64,000 nt of DNA from Parvibaculum sp. (GTDB lineage Bacteria; Pseudomonadota; Alphaproteobacteria; Parvibaculales; Parvibaculaceae). Below are positions 35,821-44,608 of this stretch, one piece after another. The DNA is taken from assembly GCA_002694985.1 (NCBI GenBank), contig NZNS01000006.1:388605-452604 (forward strand), given 5' to 3'. Below the pieces are notes generated by a model that was not told the origin of the DNA, searched no databases, and saw only the letters and a list, made by a program, of their open reading frames with translations. Position 1 is the first letter of the stretch; each line of letters opens with the position of its first letter. The position numbers and the translations under genes were made by a program.

Positions 35821-37113
35821 ATGCCGGAATCTCTCACTCGCGAGAGCGATCTCATATCCCCGAACACGCTTTCGCAGGGAGAAAGTGGAAACCGGGCCCG
35901 GCTGAAGGAACGCTATCTTCGTATCCGCAGCGAAACTGACGCCCTTTCCGCACCGCTGAGCGCGGAAGATCAAACCATACAGTCAATGCCGGATGCCAGC
36001 CCGACCAAATGGCATCGCGCCCACACGACGTGGTTCTTCGAGACCTTCCTTTTGCAGCCTCACGCCGAGGGGTATGAGGTTTTCGATGAAACCTACAACT
36101 ACCTCTTCAATTCATATTACGAAGCGGTGGGCGAGCGGCATCCTCGGCCTCAGCGCGGCATGATCACGCGACCGGGTGTTGACCAGATCGGTCACTACCG
36201 AGCCTACGTAGATGAAGCCATGACTCTTTTTATCGATAACTGCGCCGATGATCTGCTGGCGCTGATCGAGCTTGGCCTCAACCACGAACAGCAACATCAG
36301 GAACTGCTTGTCACGGACATCAAGCATGCTTTCTCGCTAAACCCGACCTGGCCGGTCTACAAGACGCGAGAACAGAACCCGGCAGCAAACGATTCCGCGC
36401 CGGAACTACGTTGGCACGACATTACCGCCGGCCTCTATACGATCGGGCATACTGGCGAAGGCTTCGCATTCGATAATGAGGGACCGGCACATAACGTCTT
36501 TCTTCATGACGCAAGGATCGCGAACCGGCCCGTCAGCATTGGCGAATATCTCGACTTCATCGCGGATGGCGGCTACCGGCGTGCCGAACTCTGGCTCTCC
36601 GATGGCTGGGATACCGTACAGCGCGAGGGCTGGGAAGCGCCGGCCTATTGGGATCGCGAGGGCACCTTGTGGATGACCTACACCCTCAATGGCCGCCGCC
36701 CCGTACGCGAGGATGAGCCTGTTACACATGTCAGCTTCTATGAAGCGGCTGCCTATGCCGCCTGGGCAGGCAAACGGCTCCCAAGCGAAGCGGAGTGGGA
36801 AGTCGCGGCACGGGCCCAGCCTCATGCAAACGGCCAGATGCCTGCGCTCAATCCGCATCCGCAGCCGCTTGCTCCCGGCTTTGTTCAGGACGTGTGGGAA
36901 TGGACCGGGAGCGGCTATCTGCCCTATCCCGGCTTTCGCGCGGCGAAAGGCGCCGTCGGTGAGTACAACGGCAAATTCATGGTCAACCAGATGGTTCTCA
37001 GGGGACGCTCCTGCGCGACACCACCCGGCCACGAACGCCTGACTTACAGAAACTTCTTCGGACCCGCTGCCCGGTGGCAATTCAGCGGCTTCCGGCTAGC
37101 GGAGGACAAATGA
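35821..37113 (+). CDS. egtB: Ergothioneine sulfoxide synthase EgtB
   Basis: A 430-residue non-heme iron enzyme that joins gamma-glutamylcysteine or cysteine to trimethylhistidine (hercynine) with O2. N-terminal DinB-like part with iron-ligand candidates: [17 protein letters not shown] and [20 protein letters not shown] (H-x3-H-x-E type). C-terminal FGE-sulfatase domain: [47 protein letters not shown] and [19 protein letters not shown]. It is followed by egtD with a four-base overlap. Confidence 0.93.
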   Translation: MPESLTRESDLISPNTLSQGESGNRARLKERYLRIRSETDALSAPLSAEDQTIQSMPDASPTKWHRAHTTWFFETFLLQPHAEGYEVFDETYNYLFNSYYEAVGERHPRPQRGMITRPGVDQIGHYRAYVDEAMTLFIDNCADDLLALIELGLNHEQQHQELLVTDIKHAFSLNPTWPVYKTREQNPAANDSAPELRWHDITAGLYTIGHTGEGFAFDNEGPAHNVFLHDARIANRPVSIGEYLDFIADGGYRRAELWLSDGWDTVQREGWEAPAYWDREGTLWMTYTLNGRRPVREDEPVTHVSFYEAAAYAAWAGKRLPSEAEWEVAARAQPHANGQMPALNPHPQPLAPGFVQDVWEWTGSGYLPYPGFRAAKGAVGEYNGKFMVNQMVLRGRSCATPPGHERLTYRNFFGPAARWQFSGFRLAEDK

Positions 37114-38099
37114 GCAAGCGCAGTGAGAGCCGTCTGGAGGAGATTCAGAATCTGGAGCCATCCGTTGATGAGTTTCGCGCGGACGTGATCGAAGGCCTTT
37201 CGGAAACGCAAAAGACCCTGCCCTGCAAGTTTCTGTATGATGAGCGCGGGTCGCAGATTTTCGACGAGATTTGCGATGTGCCGGAATATTATCCGACGCG
37301 CACAGAACGCCTTATCCTCGAACGCCACGCAAGAGACATTGCGGCGCTTACCGGGCCGAAGGCAAGGCTGATCGAATTCGGCTCCGGCGCGGGTACAAAA
37401 ATCCGCCTCTTGCTGCGGGCTCTTGAGCGTCCTGCTGCCTATCTGCCGGTGGAAATCTCCCGGGAATACATGATTGCTGCTGCGCAAGATCTCGCGAGGA
37501 GCTTTCCCGATCTGACCATTGCACCGGTCTGTGCGGATTACACTCAACCGTTCACTCTTCCGGATATTCCTGAAGCAGAACATGAAGCCACCCTCGGCTT
37601 CTTCCCCGGATCGACCATCGGCAACTTCACGCGCGCAGAAGCGGTCGACTTTCTCAAGGTCACGCACGACCTCATGGGAAGTGGCGCCGTGATGATCATC
37701 GGCGTCGATCTGGTGAAAGATCTCGACGTGCTGCGAGCCGCCTATAACGACGCCGCAGGCGTCACCGCAGCCTTCAACCTCAATCTTCTTCGCCGGATCA
37801 ACCGGGAGCTCGGCGGCACATTCGATCTCTCCGCATTCCGCCACGAGGCGCGCTGGAACGAAGAGCTGGAGCGGATCGAAATGCATCTGGTGAGCCTGCG
37901 CGACCAGGAAGTCGCTGTCGGAACACACAGGTTCCGCTTCCATGAAGCCGAAACGATCCACACGGAAAGCTCGCACAAATACCGGATTGAAGGTTTCCAC
38001 CAGCTCGCGAACGAGGCAGGCTACGAGGCAATCGAGGTCTGGACGGACGAGAAGAAGCTCTTCAGCGTGCATGCATTGCGCGCCCGCCAGGAGTCATGA
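37110..38099 (+). CDS. egtD: L-histidine N-alpha-methyltransferase EgtD
   Basis: A 329-residue SAM-dependent trimethyltransferase converting histidine to hercynine, the first step of ergothioneine synthesis. It shows the family opening [20 protein letters not shown]([11 protein letters not shown]), SAM motif [14 protein letters not shown] and [17 protein letters not shown]. The ATG overlaps the egtB stop, and its own stop overlaps the downstream GST gene (ATGA). Confidence 0.93.
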   Translation: MSKRSESRLEEIQNLEPSVDEFRADVIEGLSETQKTLPCKFLYDERGSQIFDEICDVPEYYPTRTERLILERHARDIAALTGPKARLIEFGSGAGTKIRLLLRALERPAAYLPVEISREYMIAAAQDLARSFPDLTIAPVCADYTQPFTLPDIPEAEHEATLGFFPGSTIGNFTRAEAVDFLKVTHDLMGSGAVMIIGVDLVKDLDVLRAAYNDAAGVTAAFNLNLLRRINRELGGTFDLSAFRHEARWNEELERIEMHLVSLRDQEVAVGTHRFRFHEAETIHTESSHKYRIEGFHQLANEAGYEAIEVWTDEKKLFSVHALRARQES

Positions 38100-38731
38100 G
38101 CCGAATGATTACCGTTCATCATCTGAACAATTCGCGCTCGCAGCGCATTCTCTGGTTACTCGAAGAGCTCGGCCTCGACTATGAGATTGCAAGCTACAAA
38201 CGGGATGAAACGACAAGCCTCGCGCCAGAAAGCCTGAAGAAGGTACACCCGCTCGGAAAATCGCCCGTCATAACCGATGGGGAAAGCACTGTCGCGGAAT
38301 CCGGTGCCATTGTTGAATACCTGATCCGCAAATATGGACGCGACCGGTTTATGCCGGAAGAAAACTCCTCGGAGTTCGTTCCTTATCTTCACTGGATGCA
38401 CTACGCGGAAGGCTCGGCAATGCTACCGGTCATGCTGTCTCTGTATGTCATGCGGCTCGGAGACGCTGGTGCCCTGCTTCATCCTCGCATCGAGGACGAA
38501 GTCAAAACCCATTTCGGTTACATGAATGAGGCTCTGGGTGATCGCCCGTTTTTTGTTGGCAATTCGCTGAGCGGCGCCGACATCCAGCTGACCTTTGCGC
38601 TCGAAGCCGCAAAATCGCTTGGCCTTCTCGACGGCTTCGCCAATCTGACCCGCTATCTCGATCAGATACACAACCGCTCTGCCTACAAGCGCGGCGTGGA
38701 ACGTGGCGGACAATACGATCTCGGGAAGTAG
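38096..38731 (+). CDS. Glutathione S-transferase
   Basis: A 211-residue GST. N-terminal thioredoxin-like domain HHLNNSRSQRILWLLEELGLDYEI with the catalytic Ser candidate in NSRSQR, then KVHPLGKSPVI and ESGAIVEYLI, the glutathione-binding segment. C-terminal helical domain NSLSGADIQLTFALEAA. It overlaps egtD by four bases, which places it in the ergothioneine operon. It could act on thiols or conjugates linked to ergothioneine, but this is inference from position only. Confidence 0.88.
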   Translation: MSRMITVHHLNNSRSQRILWLLEELGLDYEIASYKRDETTSLAPESLKKVHPLGKSPVITDGESTVAESGAIVEYLIRKYGRDRFMPEENSSEFVPYLHWMHYAEGSAMLPVMLSLYVMRLGDAGALLHPRIEDEVKTHFGYMNEALGDRPFFVGNSLSGADIQLTFALEAAKSLGLLDGFANLTRYLDQIHNRSAYKRGVERGGQYDLGK

Positions 38732-38734
38732 CTC

Positions 38735-39337
38735 TTACTGGACGGCATACCCCAGACCAAAATAGATCGTGAAGGCCATCGCTACAGCAATTGCAATGGC
38801 TCCAAGAGCGATCACGATCCCCAACCCCACAATCGCACCGTCATGTTCGATCAGGCCCAGCCCGGTCACGAAACAGGAGATCGCAGGCAACCAGCCGGTC
38901 AGGGGTATGGGAAGGCAAAGCACGATGCCGGTAACAAGCAAGAGGGCGCCAAGAGGCCCTTCCGCCTTTCCCTGAAAAAGGCGCAGATATCGCACCTTGG
39001 TAAGCCGGGCAAGCGGCCGAGCGATCGGCAATGCGCTTAGCGCACCTGCACGCCATCGCTCGCGCGCAATGAAACGGTTGGTGATGAAGCCCGGAAGCCA
39101 GAGCGTTTTCCGCCCTATCGTCATCTGGAACGCAATGAAAAGAATGGGGAATCCCAGCACCATGTTGGTGCCCGGCGGCAGAGGCAGCATATTCATGAAG
39201 CCGACAAGCATGAGCCCCCAGCCGAAGCTGCGGTCACCGAGTGATTCAAGAACGTCCCCGAAGCTGCTTCCGTGCGGCTTCTTGCGCGTACCAACCTGCG
39301 CAAGACCTCTGAGGGCGCCGCTCCGTCTTTTTTTCAT
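38735..39337 (-). CDS. ExoD-family exopolysaccharide synthesis membrane protein
   Basis: A 200-residue ExoD-family protein. SSFGDVLESLGDRSFGWGLMLVGFMNMLPLPPGTNMVLG is the family signature, and several helices follow (LLLVTGIVLCLPIPLTGWLP; AIVGLGIVIALGAIAIAVAMAF). ExoD is linked to exopolysaccharide production and alkali tolerance in rhizobia. Start uncertain: ATG 39337 has a weak AGGCA; ATG 39376 adds 13 residues. It is convergent with the GST gene. Confidence 0.82.
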   Translation of the reverse strand: MKKRRSGALRGLAQVGTRKKPHGSSFGDVLESLGDRSFGWGLMLVGFMNMLPLPPGTNMVLGFPILFIAFQMTIGRKTLWLPGFITNRFIARERWRAGALSALPIARPLARLTKVRYLRLFQGKAEGPLGALLLVTGIVLCLPIPLTGWLPAISCFVTGLGLIEHDGAIVGLGIVIALGAIAIAVAMAFTIYFGLGYAVQ

Positions 39338-39474
39338 TTGCCTGCCATCGAGCGACCAAGGGATGGCTTCTAACATTTTCGCGCAAGGCCGTCACTGTGC
39401 CATAGCGCGCGCGGACCGGCGCTAAGTGGCGGCCGAAAGACCACGCCGTCGAGAATTGACAGAACCGCTTCCGC

Positions 39475-39690
39475 TCAGAAATGCCTTGCGGATTGCTTGA
39501 TCGCCCAAGCAGCCCCGCGCAATGTTCGCGAAACCACCGTCAGACCGTAGACGACAAGGGCCGCTCCCGCGAGAAGCGTATAGGCCTGAATCGCCGCGTC
39601 GCTCCCCAAGGCCGCCCAGAACGGCTCAACCATCCGGCATACGGTATCGTAAGCCTCGCCCAGATATCTAAGGCTACTGTTTTCGTTCAT
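39475..39690 (-). CDS. Small single-pass membrane protein
   Basis: A 71-residue hypothetical protein, MNENSSLRYLGEAYDTVCRM, with one hydrophobic helix AYTLLAGAALVVYGLTVV and a basic end. GGAGCAGGGAGA lies right before the ATG at 39690. Divergent from the GIY-YIG gene. No recognised family. Confidence 0.6.
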   Translation of the reverse strand: MNENSSLRYLGEAYDTVCRMVEPFWAALGSDAAIQAYTLLAGAALVVYGLTVVSRTLRGAAWAIKQSARHF

Positions 39691-39769
39691 TCTCCCTGCT
39701 CCTCCCCAAGAGCTGTGATATTGCCATAATAAAGACAAGCGCCGGATACCCAAAGAGAAATCGGCCCCC

Positions 39770-40069
39770 ATGATGGAGCACATAAAGGCAGAAGCCCCCC
39801 CGCGAGAATGGTGTCTCTATATTCTGGAATGTGCCGGGGGGCGGCTCTATACGGGCATTACCCTTGATCTTGAAGCACGCTACAAAGCCCATGCGACCGG
39901 GAAAGGGGCCCGATTCACGAGAAGTTATCCCCCGGAACGCGTCGTCTTCACACGCCGGTTTCCGAACAGGTCGGAAGCGCTGAAAGCCGAATATGCGATC
40001 AAAAAAATGTCAGCTGCTGCGAAACGCGAAATGATCGACGGTACCGGCCAGGTGGAAAGAACGGACTGA
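39770..40069 (+). CDS. GIY-YIG domain protein (UPF0213 type)
   Basis: A 99-residue small nuclease-like protein. The motif is WCLYILECAGGRLYTGITLDLEARYKAHATGKGARFT (GIY-like CLYILE, YTG for YIG, and arginine helix), typical of YhbQ-type single-domain proteins. Its catalytic role is unproven. It starts ATGATG and is followed four bases on by slyX. Confidence 0.88.
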   Translation: MMEHIKAEAPPREWCLYILECAGGRLYTGITLDLEARYKAHATGKGARFTRSYPPERVVFTRRFPNRSEALKAEYAIKKMSAAAKREMIDGTGQVERTD

Positions 40070-40073
40070 AGCA

Positions 40074-40295
40074 ATGAGCGAACAGGAAAAACTGAAGCAA
40101 AGGATCGACGAGCTTGAAATCCGCGTCGCCCATCAGGACCGGACGATGGAAGAGCTGAACGAGATGTTCGCAGCGCAGTGGCACACGATCGACGACATGG
40201 CGCGGAAAATTTCCTTTCTGGAAAACCGCTTGCAATCCCTTGAACAGAACGCCGATACGCCGCCTTCCGCTGAACCGCCGCCACCTCACTATTGA
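40074..40295 (+). CDS. slyX: SlyX family protein
   Basis: A 73-residue SlyX-type coiled-coil protein: SEQEKLKQRIDELEIRVAHQDRTMEELNEMF with heptads, a middle AQWHTIDDMARKISFLENRLQ, and a proline-rich end PPSAEPPPPHY, the hallmark of SlyX. Function unknown. It sits between the GIY-YIG gene and the pseudouridine synthase. Confidence 0.88.
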   Translation: MSEQEKLKQRIDELEIRVAHQDRTMEELNEMFAAQWHTIDDMARKISFLENRLQSLEQNADTPPSAEPPPPHY

Positions 40296-40304
40296 GGGGG
40301 ATAA

Positions 40305-40979
40305 ATGAGCACGACGGACGCAACGACGCCCTTCCTCTATCGCCCGCCCACTGAGCCTTGGCTCGTCGTTCTTCATGAGGACGATGAGATACTGGTTCTC
40401 GCCAAGCAGAGCGGTTTATTGAGCGTCGCCGGCAAACCGGCGGAACATGCCGACTGTCTCGAGAGCCGGGCAAAAGCCGAATATCCCCAAGCCCGCATCG
40501 TTCACCGCCTGGACCGGGAAACCTCTGGCGTCATCGTCATGGCCATGAATGCAAAATCGCATCGCCATCTCGGACTGCAATTCGAGAGACGAAAGGTGAG
40601 CAAGAGATATATCGCTCGCGTTTGGGGTGAGGTTGCGCAGGATCGCGGTGTGGTGGATCTCCCGCTCGCCTGCGATTGGCCAAACAGGCCAAAGCAGATG
40701 GTCGACATCGAAGGCGGACGAGCCGCCCTGACGGAGTGGGAAGTGCTGGAACGGGAACAGGGGGCGACACGCCTGTCTCTGTCACCCCGCACGGGGCGCT
40801 CTCATCAATTGCGTGTTCACATGCTGAGCATTGGACACCCAATTCTCGGAGACAGCTTCTACGCAACAGGTGCGGCGTTCACTTCCGCCAACCGCCTTCA
40901 ACTTCACGCAGAAAGCCTCACTCTCCATCACCCCTCCGATGGCAAGCTGACGACTTTCACTGCCCCTTGTCCGTTCTAA
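40305..40979 (+). CDS. RluA-family pseudouridine synthase
   Basis: A 224-residue pseudouridine synthase of the RluA/RsuA superfamily. Motif II IVHRLDRETSGVIVMAMNAKSH carries the catalytic Asp (HRLDRETSG). ILVLAKQSGLLSVAGK precedes it, and LSPRTGRSHQLRVHMLSIGHPILGD is motif III. There is no N-terminal S4 domain, so it resembles RluA in length. It isomerises uridines in rRNA or tRNA; the target cannot be read. Confidence 0.93.
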   Translation: MSTTDATTPFLYRPPTEPWLVVLHEDDEILVLAKQSGLLSVAGKPAEHADCLESRAKAEYPQARIVHRLDRETSGVIVMAMNAKSHRHLGLQFERRKVSKRYIARVWGEVAQDRGVVDLPLACDWPNRPKQMVDIEGGRAALTEWEVLEREQGATRLSLSPRTGRSHQLRVHMLSIGHPILGDSFYATGAAFTSANRLQLHAESLTLHHPSDGKLTTFTAPCPF

Positions 40980-41248
40980 CCGGAAACGGTGGTACGGATG
41001 GTCACCGACGTTGAACTGCTCGAGCTGGAGCTCGAACTGTAATTCGTGTTGGTGTTCGTGTTGCTGTTGAAATTCCAGTTCTCGTTGTAGTTCCAGTTCT
41101 CGTTGAAGTTGTAGTTCCCCCCATTCGTGCACGCATGGGCGGGGGTCGCTCCGGCCCATGCATAAAGCACCGCAGCCGCAGCAAGCATGGCTGTACCGCC
41201 AAGCACGAGGCGGCACTGCGCAACGACGTATGTACCGATTTGTTTCAT
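40976..41248 (-). CDS. Secreted Asn/Ser-rich low-complexity protein
   Basis: A 90-residue protein with a signal peptide (VLGGTAMLAAAAVLYAWAGA to TPAHA). The mature part is only about 55 residues and begins CTNGGNYNFNENWNYNENWN, an imperfect N-[FYW]-N-E-N-W repeat, followed by NTNTNTN and a nine-serine run. The single Cys after HA suggests possible lipoprotein or disulfide chemistry. GGCGGG precedes the ATG. The stop overlaps the last codons of the pseudouridine synthase gene. Function unknown. Confidence 0.65.
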   Translation of the reverse strand: MKQIGTYVVAQCRLVLGGTAMLAAAAVLYAWAGATPAHACTNGGNYNFNENWNYNENWNFNSNTNTNTNYSSSSSSSSSTSVTIRTTVSG

Positions 41249-41380
41249 CTTTCGACCCGCCTGATCCGTTTTGACCCATGATCGCCCTGGCGGACGGTCC
41301 GCCAGAGCTATCGGAAACAGCGGAGCAGGAACCATGCCGGAACGAGCGTCACAAGACTGGAAGATCGAAGCAGGGGGCCG

Positions 41381-41398
41381 GTGGTAGCGGAGGACGGA
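41381..41398. other. Left attachment site (attL)
   Basis: GTGGTAGCGGAGGACGGA repeats the 3' end of the tRNA-Met gene at 62882-62899 exactly. The flanks differ at both ends (next bases ACCGCTAC here, TTTGAACC there). Confidence 0.85.
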
Positions 41399-41469
41399 AC
41401 CGCTACGGTACATCGAATTTCACATTTCCCCTCAACACCTTAGTCAAATCAAAGGGTTACCGCGCCTCG

Positions 41470-41494
41470 ACTGGTACATTCCACTGGTACATTC
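41470..41494 (+). repeat. Two ACTGGTACATTC repeats near attL (candidate arm-type sites)
   Basis: ACTGGTACATTC occurs at 41470-41481 and 41483-41494, 13 bases apart. The same 12-mer occurs near the right end at 62808-62819, so they may be recombinase arm sites (inference). Confidence 0.6.
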
Positions 41495-41504
41495 GAGGTC
41501 TGAA

Positions 41505-43307
41505 TTGCTCCTCAGAACCAACATCTTCCGCCGCGGTGGAATTTTTTATCACCGCCAAGTCGTACCGCAGGATCTGCGCGGTATGATGAATCGTCGGGAG
41601 CTCAAGCTCTCTCTGCGTACGAGTTGCCCCGACACGGCAAGGCGTCTTGGCGCGGAAGTGCAACTAAGAGCTGAACAGCTCTTCCTTTACCTCCGTAGGA
41701 CGCCCTCCTTGTTTCCCGAGCAAATCCAGACCGCTATCCGCACGTTCTATCATCTGGAGCTTGAAGCTGATCTCCACGAGCGACAGCTTCCCCATCCCAA
41801 GTCGCACGATGACAGCGACGCTGATTGGGATGCACTCAATGCACTTGAAAATGAGACAGTCGATGCGCTACGCAGACGAAACTTCGTCGAGGCGCGGCAT
41901 TACATTGAGCACTCCATCCTAGCCTCACTCGAAGAATCTGAGCCGACTGCACCTGGACATGGAGTGCTTTGCCACAGCACCCTGCGAGCGGTTCTGGAGG
42001 TTCTCAGACGTATGAAAGAGCGGGAAATAGGCAATTGGGCAGGTGAGCCCACAGACCCGCTTCTCCGTACACCTTCAATCCCCACCAACAACACCCACGT
42101 GCCTACCGCGCCGATGACCATCGAAGCTTCGCCACCTGCGGAGGTGACCATGGAAGAGTTGATTGACGCCTATATGGCCGAACGTCTCAAGGTCGACGGT
42201 GGCGGTACGAGCGAAAGCTCCCGAGCTAAATATGAGAATGATATCCGCGCATCACTCGACTGGTTCGGAGAGTATTTCAACGGCTTCAAGGCACCCAAGG
42301 CTTACAAGAAGTCCGAATTCGTGGACTACAAGAACGCTCTTTTGACAGTCCCAACAAACTTCCGAAAAATCTTCCCTGGTGCGTCAATTCTGACAGCGAT
42401 CGAGCGAAACAAGACTGCCGAGAAGCCAACACTCTCAACAAAAACCATCAACAAGAAGCTCATTCACCTGAAAAGCTTCTTCGAATGGCTGCACCGCAAT
42501 GACCACATCGCAGAGAACCCAGCCAAAGCCGTGAAACTTTACGAGTCCAAACGGTCGTCCTATCGCAGCAAACGGCACCCGTTTACCACCAGTGACCTGG
42601 CCGCCATATTCAACGCGAAGCAGTTCAACGAGCCGTGGGCGACTCAGTCACGCAAAGCGGCTGTGACCAGCAAGGTAGCGCACACCTTCTGGCTGCCGCT
42701 GCTGGCGCTCTATACCGGCGCTCGCGCGGGAGAAATCGCTCAGCTCCATTGTGCTGACATCATTGAAAAGGATGGTGTCCAGCTCATTTACATCACTGAG
42801 AAGCTCAACGGCAAAACAGCCGGCACCGATTGCGGCAAGTCACTCAAAAACGCAGACTCAGAAAGATACATTCCCGTCCATCCGGAGCTTCTTGCGCTCG
42901 GCTTCATTCAGTTTGTCGATAGAATGAAGGCCAGCAAGTCCACGAGACTATTTCCCGCCTGCGCACGCGGCGCCGACGGTCAATTCTCCCCCTATTCCAA
43001 GTCCTTTACGCACTTCCTCCGTAAACTGGGGGTGAAGGAGAACAAGTCAAAGACGTTCCACTCTTTCCGGCACAGCTTCGAAGATGCAATGCGCGAAGCT
43101 GGACTCGCCGAGGCAGTGGCATGTCGCCTCACCGGCAGGACCGACCGACACTCATCCGCGGGATACGGCGTGGGACACTCGCCGAAGCGGCTCTACGAAG
43201 AGATTTCGAAGATCAGGTACGATGGCCTCGACCTGTCTCACCTTCATGGTCCAAAGAAAACTTGCTCTTCGCAGCGAGAGTACAGCGTTCAATTTGCTGC
43301 GGCTTAG
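41505..43307 (+). CDS. int: Tyrosine recombinase / site-specific integrase
   Basis: A 600-residue integrase. The N terminus (LLRTNIFRRGGIFYHRQVVP through TARRLGAEVQL) is the DUF6538-type N-terminal region. A core-binding SAM-like domain (about 230-360) includes KTINKKLIHLKSFFEWLHRND. The catalytic part shows Arg in TGARAGEIAQ (about 405), H-x-x-R in HSFRHSFED (about 518) and a candidate nucleophile Tyr in KRLYEEISKI (about 563). Length exceeds most phage integrases (about 400), as in this subgroup. TTG start with GAGG seven bases upstream. It inserts the element at tRNA-Met. Confidence 0.92.
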   Translation: MLLRTNIFRRGGIFYHRQVVPQDLRGMMNRRELKLSLRTSCPDTARRLGAEVQLRAEQLFLYLRRTPSLFPEQIQTAIRTFYHLELEADLHERQLPHPKSHDDSDADWDALNALENETVDALRRRNFVEARHYIEHSILASLEESEPTAPGHGVLCHSTLRAVLEVLRRMKEREIGNWAGEPTDPLLRTPSIPTNNTHVPTAPMTIEASPPAEVTMEELIDAYMAERLKVDGGGTSESSRAKYENDIRASLDWFGEYFNGFKAPKAYKKSEFVDYKNALLTVPTNFRKIFPGASILTAIERNKTAEKPTLSTKTINKKLIHLKSFFEWLHRNDHIAENPAKAVKLYESKRSSYRSKRHPFTTSDLAAIFNAKQFNEPWATQSRKAAVTSKVAHTFWLPLLALYTGARAGEIAQLHCADIIEKDGVQLIYITEKLNGKTAGTDCGKSLKNADSERYIPVHPELLALGFIQFVDRMKASKSTRLFPACARGADGQFSPYSKSFTHFLRKLGVKENKSKTFHSFRHSFEDAMREAGLAEAVACRLTGRTDRHSSAGYGVGHSPKRLYEEISKIRYDGLDLSHLHGPKKTCSSQREYSVQFAAA

Positions 43308-43453
43308 TCAGAAGCATCGACCTGCAACGCAGTATCAATCGTTCTTTGGAAATCATTCTTCTCAGAAGAAAAATCATGATCGAAAAAGCCACGAGAATTC
43401 TCATATCCAGATTTATGAAGTATATTTCGATGAAACTTATGATGAATACTATA

Positions 43454-43463
43454 ATTAGCTAAT
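43454..43463. promoter_or_regulatory. AT-rich palindrome before the RHH gene
   Basis: ATTAGCTAAT is a ten-base perfect palindrome, followed eight bases later by a further TAATTAGC. Both sit about 80 bases before the RHH gene, in a 237-base AT-rich gap. It could be an operator for the RHH protein (inference). Confidence 0.35.
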
Positions 43464-43545
43464 CAAATAATTAGCATCAACTTGATTTCGCTGGCATTCA
43501 TCTGCGAGAGGTGGTAGAATTCATCTAATCAGCGAAGGAGAGACA

Positions 43546-43734
43546 ATGAAGGACCTGAACTTCAAGGTGGATGAAGACTTCTACTATCGATACAAGTACG
43601 CGGCACTGGACAGGCGCATGTCGCTGATCGACCTGATGCGCGCGAGCTTTGAGGCGTATCTTGCAAAAACGGCAGAGGCCGGCCGGCCGGAGGAAAACCG
43701 CCCCGCTGACAAAAAGAAGCGGAAAAAGCACTAG
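43546..43734 (+). CDS. Ribbon-helix-helix-like small protein
   Basis: A 62-residue protein. MKDLNFKVDEDFYYRYKYAA fits the beta-strand plus helix of an RHH/CopG fold, followed by LDRRMSLIDLMRASFEAYLA and a Lys-rich tail (ADKKKRKKH). RHH proteins bind DNA and often repress their own genes. AAGGAGAGA precedes the ATG. The stop codon touches the ATG of the next, Rep-like gene, so they are coupled. Confidence 0.6.
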   Translation: MKDLNFKVDEDFYYRYKYAALDRRMSLIDLMRASFEAYLAKTAEAGRPEENRPADKKKRKKH

Positions 43735-44226
43735 ATGCGGGTGAAGGTTGGCGAGGCCGAGCGGCGAAGCATGGCTGGATGGCTGGAGACTCGCGGCTTC
43801 ACTCATTTTGTCACGTTGGCATTCAACCCCAACAAACTCGGCATGGTCGGCACGGGGCATACCCTTCTACTCGGAGGCAGCCAGAGAGCAGTTCGGCGCC
43901 TCCAGGAATGGGACGCACGCGTAAACCGGCGTGCTTTGGGGCGACGCTGGTCAAAAAAGGTTGATGAGCGCATGCGTGCCGCAGCATTTCTGGAACACCC
44001 CAGGACAAACACTCATTGGCATCTCCTCGCTCTACCGCCTGTCGTGCCAGAACCGAGCGGCTTCGTGCACTTCATGGAAGCAGAATGGAGAAAGCTGGAA
44101 CCCAACGGCACGGTGCAGATCGAGCCGATATACGATTCCAAACAGCTTTCTAGATATGTCACCAAGGAACTGGGTGACCCCGAGTGCTGGGAACACTTCG
44201 AGCTTCTCGGTCCCAGGATCTCTTAA
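43735..44226 (+). CDS. HUH-type Rep-like endonuclease (replication or mobilisation)
   Basis: A 163-residue protein showing the three rolling-circle Rep motifs in order: motif I FVTLAFNP (about 24-31), motif II with the HUH core in THWHLLALPP (His94, His96) and motif III QLSRYVTKEL with candidate catalytic Tyr141 and Lys144. Full rolling-circle Rep proteins are longer, so this is a minimal HUH domain without a helicase. It may nick the element's own origin for replication or mobilisation (inference). It has no helicase neighbour. Confidence 0.6.
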   Translation: MRVKVGEAERRSMAGWLETRGFTHFVTLAFNPNKLGMVGTGHTLLLGGSQRAVRRLQEWDARVNRRALGRRWSKKVDERMRAAAFLEHPRTNTHWHLLALPPVVPEPSGFVHFMEAEWRKLEPNGTVQIEPIYDSKQLSRYVTKELGDPECWEHFELLGPRIS

Positions 44227-44608
44227 TTACGCATCGTACCTCTGCTGCCGAGCGCTACGCGCCAGCAGGATGTTTTTGCTGACATCGCCGACCACGGGAG
44301 TGTGAAAACACCCCAATGGCGAAGCTATGCCTGAAGAGACAAGGAGCAGCGCTTCTCACTGTGGTAGGTGCAGCGCGAGGAACGGAACGTTCCGAGAGTG
44401 GCGCCCCTGGTTATCGAGAGGAACACTCCTTCGGACGCAGTTTCAAGCTCTCCTAAAGACGAAGGACGAAGGACGAAGTCCTAGAAAAAACGCCTCCTCT
44501 TTGATCCGGGTGGCTTCAAACTTCGACTGAATCGGTCTTATCCTTATAGCAGCCTCAAAATCGATTGTAGATTTCCCAATTCATTGAACAGCGGACAAAG
44601 ATATCCCC
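44227..44608. other. Gap with no recognised gene
   Basis: The 382-base interval holds a diverged repeat at 44475-44548 that recurs at 56557-56630. A 67-codon frame from 44327 has no family or ribosome site support. Confidence 0.4.
44475..44548 (+). repeat. Diverged intra-element repeat, copy A
   Basis: GAAGTCCTAGAAAAAACGCC followed by CTCTTTGATCCGGGTGGCTTC matches copy B at 56557-56630 over about 50 bases with about three quarters identity. It does not encode a common protein. Confidence 0.55.

Noticed and set aside
44327..44530. A 67-codon frame with a CGRC motif
   Set aside because: Only one cysteine pair, no ribosome site, and it overlaps the diverged repeat.
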